From JBEIDK01 sp040383485 (GTDB lineage: Bacteria > Bacteroidota > Bacteroidia > UBA4408): a stretch of DNA of 23,362 nucleotides. The translations under genes and the position numbers were made by a program. The stretch spans positions 1 through 23,362 of the forward strand of contig JBEIDK010000037.1 of NCBI GenBank assembly GCA_040383485.1, written 5' to 3'. The notes under the pieces were generated by a model. It did no database searches, was not told the origin of the DNA, and worked only from the letters and a program-made list of their open reading frames with translations. Below, one piece after another: positions 14,878-22,549 of this stretch. Numbering within the stretch: position 1 is the stretch's first letter; every line of letters begins with the position of its first letter.

Positions 14878-15567
14878 ATGAATATTGACATCACATATTA
14901 CGGACATTCTTGTTTTGAGGTAACACTCAATAATAAAAAGGTATTGTTTGATCCTTACATAAAGCAAAATCCTTTAGCATCAAAAATAAATATTGCAACA
15001 ATTAATCCTGACTATATACTTATTTCTCACGGTCACACAGACCATATTGACGATTGCATTGAAATTGCACAAAAAAGTGGTGCAAAGGTTGTAAGTACAT
15101 GGGAAATAATTAATTGGTTACAAGATAAAGGATTAGAAAACACTCACCCCATGAATATAGGAGGTAAATGGAGCTTTGACTTTGGTAATGTAAAATGTGT
15201 TTCGGCAATACATAGCAATAGCTTGCCCGACGGCACTTATGGAGGAACTGCTATGGGCTTTGTTATTGAAAGTAATGTTGGTAATTTTTATTATGCCGGC
15301 GATACTGCATTAACTTATGATATGAAATTAATCGGTGAATTTAGAGAAATAGATTTTGCCTTTTTGCCAATTGGAGATAACTTTACAATGAGTGCTGATA
15401 ATGCAATTATTGCATCAGAATTCATAAGGTGTAACAAAATTATAGGTATGCATTATGATACTTTCGATTACATAAAAATTGACAAGGAGTTAGCTACAAC
15501 AAAGTTTAATAATCAAGGCAAAGAATTAAACTTATTCGAAATTGGAGAAACAAAAACTTTCAAATAA
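14878..15567 (+). CDS. UPF0173 metal-dependent hydrolase (metallo-beta-lactamase fold)
   Basis: This 229-residue protein has the metallo-beta-lactamase fold. The core metal motif is HGHTDH at residues 51-56, preceded by an N-terminal YYGHSCFEV strand and FDPY, as in the UPF0173/YtkL family. Further expected ligands appear in SAIHSNS, YYAGDTAL and GMHYD. The length is normal for the family. It is probably a soluble cytoplasmic hydrolase; the substrate is unknown. It is first of three co-directed genes with parA 23 bp downstream, so it is probably co-transcribed with the partition genes, although no functional link is evident. Confidence 0.9.
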   Translation: MNIDITYYGHSCFEVTLNNKKVLFDPYIKQNPLASKINIATINPDYILISHGHTDHIDDCIEIAQKSGAKVVSTWEIINWLQDKGLENTHPMNIGGKWSFDFGNVKCVSAIHSNSLPDGTYGGTAMGFVIESNVGNFYYAGDTALTYDMKLIGEFREIDFAFLPIGDNFTMSADNAIIASEFIRCNKIIGMHYDTFDYIKIDKELATTKFNNQGKELNLFEIGETKTFK

Positions 15568-15590
15568 TAAATACTGCATTTAAAGTTAGA

Positions 15591-16406
15591 ATGGGAAAAA
15601 TAATATCAATAGCAAATCAGAAAGGTGGAGTAGGAAAAACAACTACTGCAATTAACCTAGCGGCTAGTTTAGCTGTACTTGAACATAAAACATTACTAAT
15701 TGATGCTGATCCGCAAGCCAATTCAACATCTGGTGTAGGTTTCGACCCACGTAATATAAAAATAGGAATTTATGAATGCATCATTAATGATGAAAATCCT
15801 AAAAATATTATTTTGCAAACAAGCACTCCAAATTTAGACTTGCTTCCTGCACACATAGATTTGGTTGGAGCTGAGATTGAATTGATTAATTTGCCTAATC
15901 GTGAACAAATGATGCGTCACGCTTTGCATAAAATCAAAGATGATTATGAGTTTATAATTATCGATTGTTCGCCATCATTAGGACTTGTAACAATAAATGC
16001 ATTATGTGCATCTGATAGTGTTATTATACCTGTTCAATGTGAATATTTTGCATTAGAAGGTTTGGGAAAATTATTGAACACCATAAAGATTGTACAAACT
16101 AGGCTAAATACCGAATTAGAAATAGAAGGTATTCTTTTAACTATGTATGATTTGAGATTAAGGCTGTCGAATCAAGTTGTTGAAGAAGTGAAAACACATT
16201 TTCAGCAAATGGTCTTTGACACCATTATACAGCGTAATACTAAGTTAGGAGAGGCTCCTAGTTTTGGACAAACAATAATAATGCACGATGCGTCATCAAA
16301 AGGCGCTATAAATTATTTAAACCTAGCAAGAGAAATTTTACAAAAAAATGGACTTACTAAGATGAATGAAAATGAAAAATATATTGAAACTGACATAGAA
16401 GAATGA
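15591..16406 (+). CDS. parA: Chromosome-partitioning ATPase ParA (Soj)
   Basis: This 271-residue deviant-Walker ATPase drives origin segregation with ParB. It has KGGVGKTT at residues 11-18 with signature Lys11 and P-loop Lys16, LIDADPQANST with Asp38 and Asp40, and a Walker B-like FIIIDCSPSLG near 121-131. It lacks an N-terminal DNA-binding extension, so it is the chromosomal (Soj/type Ib-like) form rather than a P1-type plasmid ParA. The C-terminus ends in a Glu-rich tail. The stop overlaps the parB start by four bases (ATGA), indicating translational coupling. Confidence 0.95.
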   Translation: MGKIISIANQKGGVGKTTTAINLAASLAVLEHKTLLIDADPQANSTSGVGFDPRNIKIGIYECIINDENPKNIILQTSTPNLDLLPAHIDLVGAEIELINLPNREQMMRHALHKIKDDYEFIIIDCSPSLGLVTINALCASDSVIIPVQCEYFALEGLGKLLNTIKIVQTRLNTELEIEGILLTMYDLRLRLSNQVVEEVKTHFQQMVFDTIIQRNTKLGEAPSFGQTIIMHDASSKGAINYLNLAREILQKNGLTKMNENEKYIETDIEE

Positions 16407-17341
16407 GTACTGCAAACACTACAAAAAAGAAAGCATTAGGACGCGGACTTAGCGCATTGCTTGAGAATGGCGAAACCGACATTACAACTACTAAATCTCC
16501 TTTAGCGGCCAATAACACTTTGGCGGGCACAATACCATTGTTGGATATTAGTCAAATTGAAGCAAACCCATTTCAACCTAGAACCCATTTTGAGGAAGAA
16601 GCTTTAAATGAATTAAGTTTATCAATTAAAGAACATGGCATTATTCAACCTGTTACAGTTCGTAAGTTAGGTTATGATAAGTATCAATTAATTTCTGGTG
16701 AACGAAGGTTCAGGGCAAGCCAATTGGCAGGATTAAAGCAAATTCCAGCATACATCAGAATAGCCAATGATCAATCAATGCTAGAAATGGCATTAGTTGA
16801 AAATATTCAACGCGAAAACCTTGATGCAATTGAAGTTGCTATCAGTTATCAAAGATTAATTGATGAATGTAATTTAACGCAAGAGCAGTTAAGTGAAAAG
16901 GTAGCAAAGCAAAGAAGTACTGTTACAAATTATTTAAGATTATTGAAGTTGCCAGCTGCAATACAAATGGGTATTCGTGACGGTATCATTACTATGGGGC
17001 ACGCTAGAACACTAATTAATGCGGGTGATAAAGAGAGGCAATTAGAATTATATAAAATAATAACTGAAAATGAACTTAGTGTTAGAGGTGCCGAAGAATT
17101 AGCACGTGGAGAAAAGCCGAAAACTGTAAAGAATATTAAAGATGAGATGCGAGAACAAAAAAAGCAAGGTTCTGTTCCATCATTAAATAACGAACATAAA
17201 ACAATTGAAAATAACTTAAAAGAATTTTTTAGTGCTGATGTTCAGCTATCAATTGCCAAGAGCGGTAAAGGAAAAATAATTCTTCCATTTGAGAGTGAAC
17301 AAGATTTAAAAATTATACTTGAAATGTTAAGCTTACAATAG
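16403..17341 (+). CDS. parB: Chromosome-partitioning protein ParB
   Basis: This 312-residue ParB/Spo0J CTPase and parS-binding protein has an N-terminal ALGRGLSALL segment (11-20) of the type that contacts ParA. The ParB/sulfiredoxin-like CTP-binding domain (about 45-145) carries GERRFRA (99-105) and ENIQREN (133-139). A helix-turn-helix follows (about 157-182, LTQEQLSEKVAKQRSTVTNY), with a C-terminal dimerisation region to 312. Its start overlaps the end of parA. No canonical parS palindrome was found in the window. A strong intrinsic terminator 15-50 bp after the stop ends the UPF0173-parA-parB operon. Confidence 0.95.
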   Translation: MSTANTTKKKALGRGLSALLENGETDITTTKSPLAANNTLAGTIPLLDISQIEANPFQPRTHFEEEALNELSLSIKEHGIIQPVTVRKLGYDKYQLISGERRFRASQLAGLKQIPAYIRIANDQSMLEMALVENIQRENLDAIEVAISYQRLIDECNLTQEQLSEKVAKQRSTVTNYLRLLKLPAAIQMGIRDGIITMGHARTLINAGDKERQLELYKIITENELSVRGAEELARGEKPKTVKNIKDEMREQKKQGSVPSLNNEHKTIENNLKEFFSADVQLSIAKSGKGKIILPFESEQDLKIILEMLSLQ

Positions 17342-17355
17342 CAATAAAAAAACAT

Positions 17356-17391
17356 AAAAAAAGGTCGGACAATTTTGTCCGACCTTTTTTT
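17356..17391. terminator. Bidirectional intrinsic terminator between parB and sodA
   Basis: GGTCGGACAA (17363-17372) and TTGTCCGACC (17375-17384) form a perfect 10-bp GC-rich stem, flanked by seven A bases on the left and seven T bases on the right. It can terminate the parAB operon on the plus strand and sodA on the minus strand; the sodA stop is only two bases beyond. Confidence 0.95.
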
Positions 17392-17392
17392 A

Positions 17393-17992
17393 TTAAGCCT
17401 TAAATCGTCTAGTTACTTCTGACCAATTTATAACGTTCCAGAATGCATTTATATAATCTGGTCTACGGTTTTGATAATGCAAATAATATGCATGTTCCCA
17501 AACATCTAAACCTAATATTGGAGTTCCTTTCACTTCAGCAATATCCATTAAAGGATTATCTTGATTTGGTGTTGATGAAATAACCAACTTACCCTCATGC
17601 TTAATAAGCCAAGCCCAGCCACTACCAAATCTTGTTGTGGCAGCTTTCGTAAACTCTTCTTTCATTTTTTCAAAACTACCAAAGGCAGAATTTATAGCAT
17701 CAGCTAATTCACCTGATGGAGCTCCTCCAGCATTTGGACCTATGATAGTCCAAAACATACTGTGGTTAAAATGACCACCACCATTGTTACGAACAGGCAT
17801 TGGGTATTTTGAAATATTTTTACAAATATCTTCTATACTCATTTTTTCAGCATCTGTTCCGGCAGTTGCATTGTTTAAGTTTGTTACATAAGCATTATGA
17901 TGTTTAGAATGATGTATTTCCATTGTAAGCGCATCAATATGCGGTTCTAACGCCTTGTAATCGTAAGTTAATTTAGGTAGTTCAAAAGCCAT
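17393..17992 (-). CDS. sodA: Superoxide dismutase, Mn-type (possibly cambialistic)
   Basis: This protein is 199 residues from the ATG at 17992 (MAFELPKLTYDY). An upstream TTG at 18022 would add ten residues with no family support. Metal ligands are His27, His77, Asp163 and His167 (DVWEHAYY). Gly73 sits where Fe-type enzymes carry the second-shell Gln, and Gln144 (in PNQDNPLM) is where Mn enzymes carry theirs, so the sequence signature is Mn-type. No signal peptide is seen, so it is cytoplasmic and converts superoxide to hydrogen peroxide and oxygen. It is convergent with parB and followed by a shared terminator. A possible -7 element (TAGATTTG) lies at 18020-18027. Confidence 0.93.
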   Translation of the reverse strand: MAFELPKLTYDYKALEPHIDALTMEIHHSKHHNAYVTNLNNATAGTDAEKMSIEDICKNISKYPMPVRNNGGGHFNHSMFWTIIGPNAGGAPSGELADAINSAFGSFEKMKEEFTKAATTRFGSGWAWLIKHEGKLVISSTPNQDNPLMDIAEVKGTPILGLDVWEHAYYLHYQNRRPDYINAFWNVINWSEVTRRFKA

Positions 17993-18019
17993 GATTTGTT
18001 TTATTATATTATTAGTGTG

Positions 18020-18027
18020 CAAATCTA
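18020..18027 (-). promoter_or_regulatory. Possible -7 promoter element of sodA
   Basis: On the minus strand this reads TAGATTTG, an exact TAnnTTTG match, giving a leader of about 20 bases before the ATG at 17992. This also argues against the TTG at 18022 as the start, since that codon would overlap the promoter. No -33 element at standard spacing is clear. Confidence 0.4.
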
Positions 18028-18101
18028 AATGAAATATTCAAACCAATGATAAGAATAGAGGAATGTTGTAAATTTTTTAAATAATTTTAATTGTTGATGC
18101 G

Positions 18102-18824
18102 TTAGACTGCCCAATTAAGCTTGCGTTTATATATGCCAATTACGTTTTCAATTCCTAAATACAAAGCATCGCTTATTATAGCATGCCCAATTGAAACTTC
18201 GCTTAAGAAAGGAATTTGTGAGGCAAAGAATTCTAAATTTTCTTGGTTCAAATCATGACCAGCATTAACACCTAAACCTAACTCTTTTGCAATAATTGCA
18301 GCAGCTTTAAATGGAGCAATAGCATTTTCTTTATTAATGCTGAAGTTATGAGCGTAAGGCTCAGTATATAATTCAATTCTGCTGGTTCCAGTAGCAACTG
18401 CATTTTCAATATTTACAAAATTTGTGTCTACAAAAATTGAAGTTCTTATTTTTGAATTATTGAATTCTGTAATTACTTCCTTTAAAAAACTCAAGTTTGT
18501 TTTTGTGTCCCAACCAGCATTTGATGTTAAAACACCTGGAGGGTCGGGTACTAAGGTTACCTGTTCAGGCTTTACCTTTAGCACCATGTCAATAAAATTT
18601 TTTTCTGGATAGCCTTCAATATTGAATTCTGTTTTTACTACTTTTTTTAAATCGAAAACATCATCATATCTTATATGTCGCCCATCAGGTCTTGGATGCA
18701 CTGTTATGCCATCGGCACCAAACTTTTCGCAATCAATAGCAAATTTAGTAAGGTTAGGAATATTGTTTCCTCTTGCATTTCTAATTGTTGCAACTTTGTT
18801 TATGTTAACACTCAACTTAATCAT
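18102..18824 (-). CDS. pdxJ: Pyridoxine 5'-phosphate synthase
   Basis: This 240-residue TIM-barrel enzyme makes pyridoxine 5'-phosphate from 1-deoxyxylulose 5-phosphate and 3-amino-2-oxopropyl phosphate, in the DXP-dependent vitamin B6 pathway. Catalytic residues align with E. coli PdxJ: His43 (HPRPDGRH), Arg45, His50, Glu70 and His190 (NAGHDL), with SIGHAII at 211-217 for phosphate binding. The Asp11-His12 pair of E. coli is Asn9-Lys10 here (VNINK), which I recall as a form used by Bacteroidota enzymes. It is divergent from the CBS-domain gene. The pdxA partner is not in the window. Confidence 0.95.
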   Translation of the reverse strand: MIKLSVNINKVATIRNARGNNIPNLTKFAIDCEKFGADGITVHPRPDGRHIRYDDVFDLKKVVKTEFNIEGYPEKNFIDMVLKVKPEQVTLVPDPPGVLTSNAGWDTKTNLSFLKEVITEFNNSKIRTSIFVDTNFVNIENAVATGTSRIELYTEPYAHNFSINKENAIAPFKAAAIIAKELGLGVNAGHDLNQENLEFFASQIPFLSEVSIGHAIISDALYLGIENVIGIYKRKLNWAV

Positions 18825-19036
18825 TCATCGTTTATTTTTGCAATATTAACGTTTAGTATTAAATATTAAAATGCTTTTAAAATACTAATGTTTACAACAT
18901 GTTAAGAAGATTATTGATTAATTATTTGAAGTATCTAAAATAATTTAATAGAATTGTTGGAATAATTATTGAACTTGTGCGTTATAACAAATAGTAATAT
19001 TTTTTTATTTAGTATTAATTCAAAAAAATAATTGCC

Positions 19037-19735
19037 ATGGAACTTGAAACTGTAATTGAAAAACCTCATCTATTTTTAGCTCGTGATTTAATTAGTGATG
19101 ACATACCACCACTAAAAACCTCAGACACTGGTATGAAAGCACTTGCATGGATGGATGAATTTCATGTAACGCACCTTCCTATTGTAAATCATACCGAGTT
19201 TTTAGGTTTGATTTCAGAGTCAGATGTCTTAGATTTAAACAATCCTCATGAGCCTATCGGTGCTCACTCATTAGCACTTAATAATCCTTACGTACGCGAT
19301 TACCAGCATTTTTATGATGTACTTAAAGTTATCTCAACCCTTAAGTTAACATTGGTTCCGGTGCTCGATGAAAATGATAAATACTTAGGAATTATTCCGT
19401 TATCAAAGCTGTTGGGTGAGTTAGCAAATATGGCTTCAATTAAAGAGCCAGGTGGGCTGCTAGTTCTAGAATTAAACATCAATGATTATTCACTCTCTGA
19501 AATTGCTAGAATTGTAGAAAGTAATGATTGTAAGATTTTAAGTTTATACATTTCATCACCCATTGATTCAACCAAGCTTGAAGTAACGTTGAAAATTAAT
19601 AGAACAGATTTGTCGGCTGTAATTCAAACATTTGAACGTTTCAATTATATCGTTAAAGCTTCCTTTCATGAGAGTATTCAAGATGATAGTTTGAACGAGA
19701 GATTTGAAGGTTTAATGAACTTATTGGATTTATAA
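19037..19735 (+). CDS. CBS-domain pair protein with C-terminal ACT-like domain
   Basis: This 232-residue cytoplasmic protein has two tandem CBS motifs at about 13-68 (ALAWMDEFHVTHLPIVNHTEFLG) and 82-135 (LTLVPVLDENDKYLGIIPL). A probable ACT-like regulatory fold follows at about 140-215, beginning GGLLVLELNINDYSLSEIARIVES. CBS pairs usually bind adenine nucleotides and ACT-like domains small metabolites, so a sensory role is inferred; the ligand and target are unknown. From memory, this gene often sits between pdxJ and NAD kinase in Bacteroidota. Here pdxJ is present and divergent, but a convergent epimerase gene follows instead of NAD kinase. It ends 13 bp before a shared terminator. Confidence 0.85.
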   Translation: MELETVIEKPHLFLARDLISDDIPPLKTSDTGMKALAWMDEFHVTHLPIVNHTEFLGLISESDVLDLNNPHEPIGAHSLALNNPYVRDYQHFYDVLKVISTLKLTLVPVLDENDKYLGIIPLSKLLGELANMASIKEPGGLLVLELNINDYSLSEIARIVESNDCKILSLYISSPIDSTKLEVTLKINRTDLSAVIQTFERFNYIVKASFHESIQDDSLNERFEGLMNLLDL

Positions 19736-19748
19736 CGAAATATGGACT

Positions 19749-19795
19749 AAAAAATAATTGAGAATTAATGATTATAGGTTCTCAATTATTTTTTT
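19749..19795. terminator. Bidirectional AT-rich terminator between the CBS and epimerase genes
   Basis: AAAAAATAATTGAGAA (19749-19764) and TTCTCAATTATTTTTT (19779-19794) are perfect 16-bp arms around a 14-base loop, with a T run on each strand. The loop contains the epimerase stop codon (19772-19774), and the right arm lies inside its last codons. Confidence 0.8.
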
Positions 19796-20923
19796 ACAAA
19801 TAAATTCTGAGCTATTTCCATCACCAAATAAGTTTGGATAGTTAATCACACTATTACCTAAAAATTCATCAACGGCTTTAAGTATTAAATTTTTATCAGC
19901 ATTCACAATCTTAGCTGCACCTTGTTCTACTATTTCTACCCATTCAGTTTCTGAACGCAATACTACTGCGGGTTTGTTTAAAAAATAAGCTTCTTTCTGA
20001 ACTCCTCCGCTATCAGTCATTATTAATTTAGCGTTCTTTTCAAACAAAAGCATTTGTAAAAAAGAAAGCGGTTCAAGTAAAATTATTTTATCGTTTTTCT
20101 TTATATCTGAAATGAGGTTTGCTGATAATTTACTTACAAGTAATGAAGCCGTTCTTGGATGAAGCGGCAAAATAATTTTTGTATTATGTTTATTTGCAAC
20201 TTCAAAAAAAGATTCAAAAATATTTGTCAACCTTATTTCATCATCTGTATTACTAGGGCGGTGAATAGTGGCTAATATGTAATTGCTTTTATCAATATTT
20301 AATTTCTCGAAAAGATAATTTTCTTTTTCAGCAATTTCTGAAAAAAATAAAGTATTGTCATACATCACATCACCACAATAATAGGTTTGAGGATTATCAA
20401 TGTTTGCATTATTTTGGTATGATTCATTTACATTAAAACCTTCATTTATTAAGTTTTTAATTGCAGTGCCAGTTGGACAAAAAAGCATTGTTGAAGTATG
20501 GTCTGTTACTATTCTATTAATTTCTTCTGGCATAGCCTTGTTAAAAGAACGTAAACCAGCTTCAATGTGTAAAACAGGTATATGAATTTTGCTTGCAGCA
20601 ATTGCTCCTGCTAAAGTAGAATTTGTATCACCGTAAACTAAAAGTGCATTTGGTTTTTCATTTGCCAAAATATCTTCAATACCGATGAGCATTGCTGCTG
20701 TTTGTTTGGCATGGCTTAAACTACCTACGTTAAGGTTATATTTTGGTTTTGAAATTTGCATTTCTTCAAAAAAAACGTCACTCATATTTGCATCATAATG
20801 TTGGCCAGTATGAACAATGATTTCTTCAATTGAATTGCTAAAGCTATTTCTTATTGCTCTGCTAATTGCTGCAGCCTTTATAATCTGAGGCCTTGCGCCA
20901 ATTATTGTAACTAATTTTATCAT
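19772..20923 (-). CDS. wecB: UDP-N-acetylglucosamine 2-epimerase family enzyme (non-hydrolysing)
   Basis: This 383-residue GT-B-fold epimerase interconverts UDP-GlcNAc and UDP-ManNAc, or related UDP-diNAc-uronic sugars, for surface polysaccharide synthesis. Key segments are GARPQIIK (9-16), HTGQHYDANMS, VYGDTNSTLAG, HIEAGLRS, MPEEINR, ATIHRPSNTDD and TDSGGVQKEA. The GARPQ start and the HTGQHYDANMSDVFFEE segment recall WbpI-type 2-epimerases more than E. coli WecB (GTRPE), so the substrate could be a UDP-2,3-diacetamido uronic acid; wecB is used as the general family symbol. The PAP2-like membrane gene ends 9 bp upstream on the same strand, so they form an operon. The 3' end overlaps the shared terminator hairpin. 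Confidence 0.88.
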   Translation of the reverse strand: MIKLVTIIGARPQIIKAAAISRAIRNSFSNSIEEIIVHTGQHYDANMSDVFFEEMQISKPKYNLNVGSLSHAKQTAAMLIGIEDILANEKPNALLVYGDTNSTLAGAIAASKIHIPVLHIEAGLRSFNKAMPEEINRIVTDHTSTMLFCPTGTAIKNLINEGFNVNESYQNNANIDNPQTYYCGDVMYDNTLFFSEIAEKENYLFEKLNIDKSNYILATIHRPSNTDDEIRLTNIFESFFEVANKHNTKIILPLHPRTASLLVSKLSANLISDIKKNDKIILLEPLSFLQMLLFEKNAKLIMTDSGGVQKEAYFLNKPAVVLRSETEWVEIVEQGAAKIVNADKNLILKAVDEFLGNSVINYPNLFGDGNSSEFICKKIIENL

Positions 20924-20932
20924 ATAATATCT

Positions 20933-21568
20933 CTAAAAAACGATGTATTTATAAACCGAGAAAATAATTAATTGGCCCATAATACCAATTGCAAAACCCC
21001 AATATATTTGTTTACGGCTATGTGCCTGTAAAACTAATCTGGCGCTACCAACAATACCGCACAATAATATGGCTAATAAAATATAAGTGAAAAGATTTAT
21101 GTTTAAAAATTGATGAATACACAAAATGGTTCCTAAAGCACCTCCAATACCAACTGTATGTGCTGAAATTTTTGAATAAAAATTTAATATTAAAAGCAAA
21201 ATCATACTAATTATAGCACCAAGAATCATTATGTTTAGTAACATAGTCAAATTGGTTTTACTCATTACATAATAAACACCGAAATAACATGCCGTCGTAA
21301 ATAAAAATGGTACATTCCTTTCACTTTTATCATCCATTTTTAAAGATGTGATAGCGCCAGTTTTTTTTAAATATAAGCTAAATGATATTGGAATTAAAAT
21401 AGTAAAACAAATTACTAAACCATAAACGTACTTTGCAATTGCGCTTGGAATAGGAACCATATAAAAAGCATTGCTATTTAAAATAAAAAACAGCATGTAG
21501 GTTGGTATAAAAACTGGATGAAATAGATATGAGAGTAAATTGGCAGCTTTAATTGTTAGTTGGGTCAT
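20933..21568 (-). CDS. PAP2-like polytopic membrane protein with degenerate phosphatase motifs
   Basis: This 211-residue integral membrane protein has about six hydrophobic helices. Traces of the three PAP2 phosphatase motifs are visible: K77-x6-R84 followed by Asn instead of Pro (KMDDKSERNVP), ISAH with His137 in place of PSGH, and R177-x5-H183 (SARLVLQAH) with Gln187 where the usual Asp stands. The conserved Arg and His residues therefore remain while neighbouring residues differ. Related divergent proteins are familiar in Bacteroidota. The probable role is lipid or undecaprenyl-type phosphate handling in the envelope, not proven. It is translated just before the epimerase gene (9-bp gap), which fits polysaccharide export or lipid-carrier recycling. 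Confidence 0.7.
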   Translation of the reverse strand: MTQLTIKAANLLSYLFHPVFIPTYMLFFILNSNAFYMVPIPSAIAKYVYGLVICFTILIPISFSLYLKKTGAITSLKMDDKSERNVPFLFTTACYFGVYYVMSKTNLTMLLNIMILGAIISMILLLILNFYSKISAHTVGIGGALGTILCIHQFLNINLFTYILLAILLCGIVGSARLVLQAHSRKQIYWGFAIGIMGQLIIFSVYKYIVF

Positions 21569-21632
21569 ATCTTTTTATAATTCGTAACGTTAAAATATTT
21601 TTACATTTACAGAAATCTTAATATTAAATATT

Positions 21633-22499
21633 ATGGCAAGGAAAGTAAAATCTGGCTTAATACAAATGAGTTTGCCAATGACTGAAGGTGAAGGTACCAT
21701 TTCCGAAATTTGTGAGGCAATGATACAAAAACATATTCCATACATTGAAGAAGCTGGAAAAAAAGGTGTACAAATATTATGCTTACAAGAAATTTTTAAT
21801 ACTCCATATTTCTGTCCAGGACAAGATAAAGAGTGGTATAAAAGTGCAGAATCGGTTCCTGGTCCTACAACAGAGCGCATAGCCGAATATGCAAAGAAGT
21901 ATCAAATGGTAATCATTGTTCCAATATATGAGCAAGAACAACCTGGTGTACTTTACAATACCGCTGCTGTTATTGATGCTGACGGAACTTACCTTGGTAA
22001 ATACCGAAAAAATCACATACCGCATACAACTGGTTTTTGGGAAAAATTCTTTTTTAAACCAGGTAATTTAGGTTACCCAGTTTTTCAGACTAGGTATGCA
22101 AAAATAGGTGTTTACATTTGTTATGATAGACACTTTCCTGATGGTGCAAGAATATTAGGATTAAATGGTGCCGAAATAGTTTACAATCCATCTGCAACGG
22201 TAGCCGGCTTGTCGCAATATTTATGGAAATTAGAACAGCCTGCTCATGCTGCTGCAAATGGATATTTTATGGGATGTATAAATAGGGTAGGGGTTGAGAA
22301 GCCATGGAATTTAGGTAAGTTTTATGGAACATCATATTTTGTTGATCCTCGTGGACAAATATTTGCAACAGCCAGTGAAGATAATGATGAATTATTGATT
22401 GCAGAATTTGATTTAGACATGATAGATGAGGTAAGAAGCACTTGGCAATTTTTTAGAGATAGAAGACCCGAAACATATGGAAGATTAACTGAACTATAA
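21633..22499 (+). CDS. Carbon-nitrogen hydrolase (nitrilase superfamily), beta-ureidopropionase-like
   Basis: This 288-residue enzyme has the Glu-Lys-Cys triad: Glu53 in CLQEIF, Lys126 in YRKNHIPH and Cys163 in VYICYDRHFPDG. The segment GAEIVYNPSATVAGLSQYLW and the FYGTSYFVDPRG segment resemble beta-ureidopropionases and N-carbamoyl amino-acid/putrescine amidohydrolases. The probable reaction is hydrolysis of an N-carbamoyl amine to the amine, CO2 and ammonia; the exact substrate is open. Cytoplasmic, no signal peptide. It is divergent from the PAP2-like gene (64 bp between starts) and ends just before a strong terminator. Confidence 0.88.
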   Translation: MARKVKSGLIQMSLPMTEGEGTISEICEAMIQKHIPYIEEAGKKGVQILCLQEIFNTPYFCPGQDKEWYKSAESVPGPTTERIAEYAKKYQMVIIVPIYEQEQPGVLYNTAAVIDADGTYLGKYRKNHIPHTTGFWEKFFFKPGNLGYPVFQTRYAKIGVYICYDRHFPDGARILGLNGAEIVYNPSATVAGLSQYLWKLEQPAHAAANGYFMGCINRVGVEKPWNLGKFYGTSYFVDPRGQIFATASEDNDELLIAEFDLDMIDEVRSTWQFFRDRRPETYGRLTEL

Positions 22500-22500
22500 T

Positions 22501-22532
22501 AAAAAAGCCCGAAAATATTTTCGGGCTTTTTT
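22501..22532. terminator. Bidirectional intrinsic terminator
   Basis: GCCCGAAAAT (22507-22516) and ATTTTCGGGC (22517-22526) form a perfect palindrome bordered by six A bases on the left and six T bases on the right. It lies between the convergent amidohydrolase and the palmitoyltransferase-like gene and can serve both. Confidence 0.93.
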
Positions 22533-22549
22533 ATTCATTATATTCGAGG

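Noticed and set aside
17103..17108. CACGTG core inside parB as a possible parS site
   Set aside because: The outer arms of the parS consensus (GTTnCAC and its complement) are absent, so it is most likely a chance hexamer.
17993..18022. TTG start giving a ten-residue longer superoxide dismutase
   Set aside because: The family N-terminus begins at MAFELP and the TTG overlaps a probable -7 promoter element.
18833..18840. TATTTTTG on the plus strand as promoter of the CBS gene
   Set aside because: It lies about 200 bp from the start codon and has no -33 partner; in AT-rich DNA this is weak evidence.
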